Source: Fasciolopsis buskii
Lineage: Eukaryota; Platyhelminthes; Trematoda; Plagiorchiida; Fasciolidae
DNA length: 64,000 nt
Assembly (NCBI GenBank): GCA_008360955.1
Contig: LUCM01005840.1
Coordinates: forward strand, 108,413 to 172,412
Reading direction: 5' to 3'
Of the stretch, positions 57,541 to 64,000 are shown piece after piece. A program made the position numbers and the translations under genes. The notes below the pieces were generated by a model. That model was not told where the DNA came from. It worked only from the letters and a program-made list of their open reading frames with translations, and searched no databases. How positions within the stretch are numbered: position 1 is the stretch's first letter; each line of letters opens with the position of its first letter.

Positions 57541-58101
57541 TTAACTGAAATCTGAGCGTGTATTCACCATACACTTTTGGAAGTAATCTGGTCTATCATA
57601 TGAAGTTTGCAGTGTGTAATCTGTTTGCTGCCGTATCGGTTTGGTTGTGTAACTGATGATGCTGGATGGTGAGATTGCTGGGCTTCGGCTCACGCTGGTT
57701 TTGTTTCTGATTGCTCCAGGTAAACGAAGCAACCCTTTCGAAGACCGTTGTTCCAGGCCTACTATAAATGATGCTGCAAAACATTGAGCTATGGACGATC
57801 GACGCCATTTTGAAATCGCTGTTTTTCTCTTGGAAGATAAATGGTCGTCTGTTCGGCCTCCAAACAAGTTATCACCAACACAGCTATCCGGATTTGTCAC
57901 CCAATACCAACGATATTTTTTGTGTATCGCAGGGTTGATTTCCTTGCTCTCTATATATATTCTTAGACAAAAAATGCGCCAAGAACCAGCTGCGGACGTT
58001 AATTGACAACGATTTTGGTAGACCCACATCAGAGAAGAGATCATGTAATGAATTCTAATCATCGATAACATGGTTCTTCTAGTGATTTGCTTACCAGTCA
58101 A
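57541..58101 (-). CDS. Longest open frame in the window, unrecognised
   Basis: A 186-codon frame on the minus strand, longer than expected by chance in AT-rich DNA. It is basic and Ser-rich; pieces are WYWVTNPDSCVGDNLFGG and SKRKTAISKWRRSSIAQC. No signal peptide, membrane segment or known domain is visible. A plus-strand frame inside it (57791-58006, 71 codons) starts with ATG, has a hydrophobic stretch (YFLCIAGLISLLSIYIL) followed by basic residues, and might be the real product instead. I cannot decide between them; either may be chance. Confidence 0.25.
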   Translation of the reverse strand: MTGKQITRRTMLSMIRIHYMISSLMWVYQNRCQLTSAAGSWRIFCLRIYIESKEINPAIHKKYRWYWVTNPDSCVGDNLFGGRTDDHLSSKRKTAISKWRRSSIAQCFAASFIVGLEQRSSKGLLRLPGAIRNKTSVSRSPAISPSSIISYTTKPIRQQTDYTLQTSYDRPDYFQKCMVNTRSDFS

Positions 58102-58124
58102 CCTGTCACTCGACAGGAGTGCCG

Positions 58125-58454
58125 TTAGTGTCCTAAATGAATAGACCGACTAAGAACTTGGGACCCATTTGACGTTGCATGAATTTTGAATATCAGGGAT
58201 GAGATTACCCTCGTGCTAAACTTGAGACAACCGCCAGCAGAACCACTCTGCACCGAATTTTTATTCTCATTTTTGTAGTGTTTTGATAGTATAAAGTGGA
58301 ATTCCGTCATTGTAAAGTAAGTCAGGTTGAGCTGCACACAATTTCCTGCTAGTATTCCCAAAACTTCGTTACCTTTTGCTATTGTGAACTTCTGCCTGTG
58401 TGTTAAGTGAACCATAAACACTGAGTCATCAGCTGTGGTGTCACCGATTGTCAC
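58125..58454 (-). CDS. Unrecognised open frame with exon-like borders
   Basis: On the minus strand an acceptor-like site (GGTTCACTTAACACACAG) and a donor (AGCACGAGG|GTAATC) bound the middle of this 109-codon frame. The peptide alternates polar and hydrophobic residues like a beta domain (EVLGILAGNCVQLNLTYFTM, then GSAGGCLKFSTR) and holds two Cys residues and an NLT sequon. It may be part of the same gene as the frame at 57541-58101. Family unknown. Confidence 0.24.
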   Translation of the reverse strand: MTIGDTTADDSVFMVHLTHRQKFTIAKGNEVLGILAGNCVQLNLTYFTMTEFHFILSKHYKNENKNSVQSGSAGGCLKFSTRVISSLIFKIHATSNGSQVLSRSIHLGH

Positions 58455-60342
58455 GATTATTTCAGATCCGCATTGTCCAACGTGACGTGATATGCAGTGC
58501 GATGTTGCTTTTCATCGAAAATCCACTTCAGACTGCCTGATATCAATCCAAATCCTTGACTGTGACTAACTGGTCACACTTGATTGGCTGATACTAACGC
58601 AGCACTACAGTGGGAGTTATCCTATCTCTAATGGTTGTATTACGAATAGGCCAATGTTCCCGTTGGATTTTGTCATCATTGCCACCATACTAACGTGTTC
58701 TAGTTTCGGGTGCTACCACATAGCACCTTATGCTCAAGGGCTAAAAGAACAAAGTAGAGTGACAGGTAACGGCTGAACAGACTTAAATAGACCAGGAATG
58801 GTTTCCAGTCAAAAATGAAACTGACTGTAGCATTTATCTACATCAGTGATCGTTCCTAATCATCGCGTGATGGGATCGTTTGAAATTCCTACCCGGTATT
58901 CTAACGAGGCCTCCTCGAGCAAGACTACTGGTCAAGGTTTCTATACGTTTCCCTTGTGGTTATTTGACCATGGCGATCCGCATTCCACTGACCACATGTC
59001 CCGAGAGAAGCATACCGTAAGAGAGGCAGTCTTCGAGTATGTGCTTGGATTCAGTGTCGTATCAAAAGATCGAACCAAAAGACCAAGTGCACTTGGTCCT
59101 ATTTATGTTATTCATTACGTTCGACTACCTGTACCATGAAGACTCCGGCTTTGAAAGATGGAGAAGCTTCGCATACTTTTCCGTCAGAACGGCTACCTTT
59201 TTGAACACGTCTTGCTGCTGGACTATATACACCACCTTTGGTCATTAATCACCTCATTGAAAAATCGAGTTCTGCGCCACTCAAATTCTTTCGGCCCTGT
59301 TTATTATGAGTAGCATTCTGGTTTGAATTCTCGTTAAAAATCTGCAGTGAGATGGTGAGCAATTTTTACTGAAAAAGAAAAAGCAGCCAGAAATTTCTTT
59401 TTGCCAATACCATTGCTAATAATAAGTTAAGATGCTGTCCAAGTGAACTGAGAATACTTAAATTTATGCATTGTACACCAAAATTGAACTTCTAAGGTTG
59501 ACGGATAATTTAGTACGCTCGGTACCAATGGTCCATTTCACGAGACCGTAGACTTCGAATGTGTCCATGACTTGAGAAATGCAATCGGAAGAAATTCACT
59601 TTAAAAACGCCCAAAGCATTTTCTGATTTGCACTTTTATCCACTTCAATTTTGATGCTAAATATATCGTCAAACGAACATAACTACCGCTTGATCTACGC
59701 CTAGCCCACCATTAGTCGGTTTTCGAAGACAAATTTGGAAGAAGATCTACCTGAGTCGTCTGCTTCTGCATTTGCTGTGTAGATGGAATTTCATGTGCAC
59801 TCGAGTGCCCAGTCAGAATGAGTTACCTACTGAATAGTCGGTGGTCTTTAGGCGGTCGATGTCTTCGTCGTAGATTCGAGCCATCCAGTAGGCAACCAAA
59901 TACATCCAACAGCCTTTAGTTAATGCATCAACCATCCTAACAGTTGCAGCCACCCGTTTTGTCATTAGTAAAAGGAAGTGAAAAATAGAAAGTTTAACTA
60001 GTTTCCTACGGATATAAAATTTACAACAGCACTAGAACTAAATATTGGAGTGGCATTTCTAGACGTTCTTTTCAGTGACCGAAAAGAAGGCTTAATTTTT
60101 GGGCCTGGGATACAAAAATATCAGACGAAAGAATCATGCGTCAGTTCTCACAAACCTCATTTTTCAGTGCAAAATGGAACCTAGTTAGGTATCCCATGGC
60201 TGAAAAATCCAAGGCATGCTAGAGACCTATGTCAAAAGGGCACCCAAAATCGTTCAGTCGATAGTCATCTAACCAGGTGTGGGAATCCAAAGCTAAAACA
60301 TGATGAATGGAAAGCAAGTATAAATCGCTTTGTCATTCAAAG
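58455..60342. other. Unrecognised; one plus-strand open frame
   Basis: A plus-strand frame at 58846-59139 (97 codons, with QGFYTFPLWLFDHGDPHST) looks protein-like and is partly overlapped by a second frame (59039-59248). No domain recognised. The remainder is without features. Confidence 0.25.
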
Positions 60343-60437
60343 ATGACAATACTAGTCTATGCTTCGCAAAGGAAACTGTGGCATATTGTCGCATAGAGCT
60401 AAGCCTTAAATTCTATCTGAATTTAAGCCAATGGTGT
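60343..60437 (+). repeat. Left arm of a 95-bp perfect inverted repeat
   Basis: This block is the exact reverse complement of 63906-64000. Inside it is a 9-bp hairpin, CTTAAATTC (60405-60413) with GAATTTAAG (60419-60427), loop TATCT. Identity stops sharply at the inner side, after CCAATGGTGT. It may extend further on the outer side, since the other arm is cut by the window end. Flanking it are imperfect 13-base inverted sequences: CTTTGTCATTCAA (60328-60340) and TTCAATGACAAAG (60446-60458). Confidence 0.97.
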
Positions 60438-63400
60438 CACCTCGATTCAATGACAAAGTCCTAAAATTCGCAGCCTGGCTTTATTCGTATTCAATCTTTT
60501 GTTCCTGTGAGGCAAAGTACTTCGGCTGAACGACCAGCTCTTGCCTGAAAACTACCATGATTGCCACTACCCACGGCTGTAGACGGAAGTGATAAACTCA
60601 CTGAATTGCGGCGTTTTTACACGTGCCACAAACTAATCATTATGTGAATACAATGCAGGCTTCTACGCAAAATCCGAGGTCTCTGAATTGAAGAAGTGTT
60701 GATGTTGAGCGCAGCGAAGGCCGTCGTTGCTCGCCCTTGCAGTCTCACTGTGTGCTGTAAGGAATTCAAAGTTGCTCTCTGGCTTCGTTGGCTTAGCTTG
60801 TACAGCGAAACAGATTCTCGGCCAAATAAAACGAAACACAAAACACCGTAATCTGGTTTGGTTTTCCACAGTGCACAAGAATGCCTTTACCTATAACCTA
60901 TTTGACACCCCTATTTCATGTAACTGATCTTGTCAGCTGAAAGCTATGTCAGACATCGGGATGTGATACTGAATCATTGAAAACTGGCGTGTTTACCGAC
61001 GTTTCTTCAAGCCATTTAAAAGGTAGCTTTCGAGAAGCGTTCTATTTTTCTCTAATCTTTCATTTATTTTCACAAATGACCAAACAAATCATGCAAATTT
61101 CGTGAAGGAAGCAACCACTGGGAAGCTAAGAAATGAGAATTTGATGTGCAACGGAAGATTTGATTCCGAGGAATCTACTTTAACTATAATAATGCCGAGC
61201 ACCAGAACAGCGCCGTAGATGTACTAGATTGTTTACATGATTTGACAGCTTCATGAAAGTTTCTTCCTACTACAATTTCTTTCGGGTACCCAGATTTCAG
61301 TTTTCTCGGTTTTCTTCCTATCAGGAGAGCCTCTGTGGAAACAGGCGAACTTCTAAAACGATCGGATTGATATATGGCAAATACGGTGTTTGATCACAAT
61401 AGAAAGGGGAGTATATGATATATTCACCGTATTTTCTAAGATCTATTTCACATCCAACCTATTTCTCATATGCTCCCGAATTAACCAGTAACTGACCGCT
61501 CCGTGCAGTTAGTCTTAGCTTAACTTTGAAACCAGATAAGCGCATTCATTCGATCAGCGAAAATTGAAGCAAACAGTTACCGTTGGTCAAGATTTTTGAG
61601 GATTCGACTGTGTGGGCTTTTGAGAAAAGCATCTTTATATGGCAAGCTTGTATCCAGTTAACTGATCTATTAATCAATGCGGTCACATATGGTTTGTAAG
61701 ATTGGATGGTGATACAGCACTCGCCAGAAAAATGAAGCGAGAGCATTGGAATCTTCTGTTAAGAAGGTTGGATTTCGCGAGTGTTCAGAACTGCTGTCAG
61801 GGCAAAGAAACGACTTACCATTACACCATTTTCCATTTTACTTAGTGGCTAAGTCAAACCTAGCCGAAGCAACACCACATATGCTGGAGGTTACGTAAAA
61901 TCCCCCTTCCTTTCATGGGATCTGTAGACTAAATAGCTGCTCGCGCATTGTGGGCTAACGCACAGACAATCAGCAGACGTTGCAATCCGGATGTGCTAAT
62001 GGACGTGCGTCAAACGTGCGCTGCTCCAGGCTTGTGAAAATGAGAGCCTCGGGAGGCAGCTGCCTGACCATGCCGAATATCCTAACCATGATTCAAAATT
62101 GTGCTAATTTAATTGCGAAATGGACTGTAAAATGAGAGTGCATTCAGCGAATCGCTGACATACTCAACGCAGTATGTTAAGCATAAATATCGTTATTTCG
62201 CTGCATAACTGAAGCAAACAGCAAACGAAACAATACGCGTGTAAATAGTCGTTGTAGACTGGGAATAAACGAAGCATATTACATCACAAGTTTAATTTAA
62301 TGAAAAATACCTTGTTCATGGTTGACATGGGGAGATCCTAACTTTCGGTGTGGAATCGAAACAGTATCTTTAATAAAATGTTCCTCTGAATTAAGCGGGC
62401 ACAGAACCATCGTCATCCACTCCTAAAAGTTGTACACACCAGTCGTAATCGTGACCTTTATCATTAACCCTACGTCAGACGCATAATATTTACTTTGACA
62501 CAAATGGAAACAAAAATGGCCTAAACACCAGACGGAAGACAATAAACTGCTTTACTGATTCCCCACACGTACACTGTCAGATCCTGTTCGAATTTCATTG
62601 GCACAAATCAGCCTTAAGCGCACTTAACATCTCGTTTCTGTTACCTAGTTCAGGACTAGCCTAACAGATATCCTGTCACTACAACATCAAATCAGTCAAG
62701 TCTCACCGCTTTCAAACACTATGACTTTTCTGAAATTAAGACAGTTTCACGCTTGGTGAAGAAAAATAACCGATCAACTTGGTTTTCATGCATTGTGTTC
62801 AAAATTTCACATCCCTCTGATGTTTTCTCCTGAGTTTATTTCTTGACGGCATCCACTAAGTAACGCAGCAGCTTTCTGTGATGAAGACATGTTATGTATC
62901 ATATGGCACTGTAGTTCGTACGATAAATGATTGCTGTACATGTTAGACTTGAAAACGTAAATCTCCATTACAACAGACGGAGCAGAAACTTTCCGAGGAG
63001 CTGCGCCGAATTTTTATGTTCTCAAAGTTCTTTCGGTGACCCGCTCATTTCGGCATACCACATCCAAATAGAATCATCCATGTATTCAAAGAATCGGAAT
63101 GTTTGTTTCACAAAAACCCTCTGAACGAAAACCTTGAAACATCTTGAATTACCCAGTCTTTTTCGAGCTTTTCCGTAGTTCAAGCATATTATCCTTCCAA
63201 GATAATATTAAGACTGAATTTTATCAATAATTGAATTGGAACCAAGCTCGGTTCGCAGTGTCTGGAAATAATAATGAGCCATGGGAAATGTTCTATGCGG
63301 ACTTTTATTGTCCGATAACCCAGAATAGTCGGACTAAATATAATTTCGCTTCGGCTATCACGGATAATATTTCTGAAAATCTTTTTCAAGCTAATTAAGG

Positions 63401-63905
63401 TGGGATGAAAAAAGACATTATCTGGACAACCTCCGTTGGTATCCCATGGTAGATCGGGCACATCAGGGCCATCGGGATGGAAGGTAATGGGCACATGTGA
63501 CGAACGTGTGTTCTGGTGAATCGATAATAAATTATGACATCAGCTCAGCATTCACAGGACCAGAAAAATTGCATTAACATAATAACTAGTAAAGAGTTTT
63601 CGGCTCAGAATATTGGGCAAACTAGAATCTCGAGACTTAAAATGAAGAGAGGACATAAACCGACAGATACAACAAACTTAAAATATTAGACCGCGACTGC
63701 GCAGTCACCCCGCGCGTTATATCTGAAGAGCTAACTATTGCATATGTTAACACCAGAGTATTCTAAGGTAAATTTTACAAACACCTCCAAAATGGAGCCC
63801 CACAGTAATCGCCTACATAAGCGTCTCAGCCAGAATGGTGGTGCACAGATTTCTGGTGTTTGAATTCAATGAAAACATTATTGGATTAGTTTCCAAAAGG
63901 TTAAA
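60438..63905. other. Interior between inverted repeat arms, no gene recognised
   Basis: About 3.5 kb between the arms. Open frames are short (maximum about 100 codons: 63189-63494 minus, beginning MPITFHPDGPDVPDLPWD), with no transposase, DDE, helicase or reverse transcriptase motif that I can see. If the arms are termini of one element, it is non-autonomous or decayed. Confidence 0.4.
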
Positions 63906-64000
63906 ACACCATTGGCTTAAATTCAGATAGAATTTAAGGCTTAGCTCTATGCGACAATATGCCACAGTTTCCTTTGCGAAGCATAGACTAGTATTGTCAT
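63906..64000 (-). repeat. Right arm of the 95-bp inverted repeat, cut by window end
   Basis: Exact reverse complement of 60343-60437 over all 95 bases visible. The match reaches the last base of the window, so the true outer end lies beyond it. Confidence 0.97.

Noticed and set aside
1..64000. CRISPR array, prokaryotic operon or phage features
   Set aside because: No regularly spaced repeats, no ribosome-binding-site and long-frame pattern; the SINEs, the LINE and the splice-like sites point to a eukaryote.

Overview
The window looks like animal (metazoan) genomic DNA that is poor in genes and rich in decayed mobile elements. There are no long open frames, operons or bacterial-type signals. 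A degenerate non-LTR retrotransposon, tRNA-derived SINE copies, palindromic interspersed repeats and an assembly gap (682 N) are present. The retroelement mix and the short, scattered coding-like islands fit a flatworm-like invertebrate, but the species assignment is inference and not strong.

Layout. 1-8 kb: two decayed copies of a palindromic repeat (279-541 and 6975-7174), a coding-like fragment on the minus strand near 2.2 kb, and a possible CUB-domain exon at 4.9-5.3 kb. 8-20 kb: SINE copies at 8.35-8.8 kb and 19.65-19.83 kb, an (TA)15 tract at 11.75 kb, and weak exon candidates at 13.1 and 15.3 kb. 20-23 kb: a short open stretch resembling a galactose-binding (SUEL) lectin domain, and two further exon-like blocks with splice signals. 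26.4-27.8 kb: a 378-bp near-perfect palindrome, the gap, then a second copy of the palindrome. 29.85-32.88 kb: a broken CR1/Jockey-group LINE with recognisable endonuclease and reverse-transcriptase motifs and a short (ATACA)n end. 35-50 kb: mostly non-coding, with a hairpin at 35.93 kb, a SINE at 40.6 kb, an exon candidate at 45.3 kb and a SINE tail at 49.3 kb. 50.6-51.3 kb: a two-exon gene model on the minus strand. 52.9-53.2 kb: a fragment with the CxxxRCKxC signature of Penelope-like elements. 55.9-59.2 kb: an AT microsatellite and a cluster of unrecognised open frames. 60.3-64.0 kb: a 95-bp perfectly matched inverted repeat, 3.5 kb apart, whose right arm runs off the window.

The most interesting signal is the palindromic repeat. 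Each arm can fold into a hammerhead-ribozyme-like stem II followed by GAAAC, as in the LTR-like ends of Penelope-like elements. The core is not intact in any copy seen here. With the Penelope-like fragment at 53 kb, this suggests that a Penelope-related family seeded these palindromes. All host exon calls are tentative: they rest on open frame, splice-site look and loose domain resemblance, not on database evidence.
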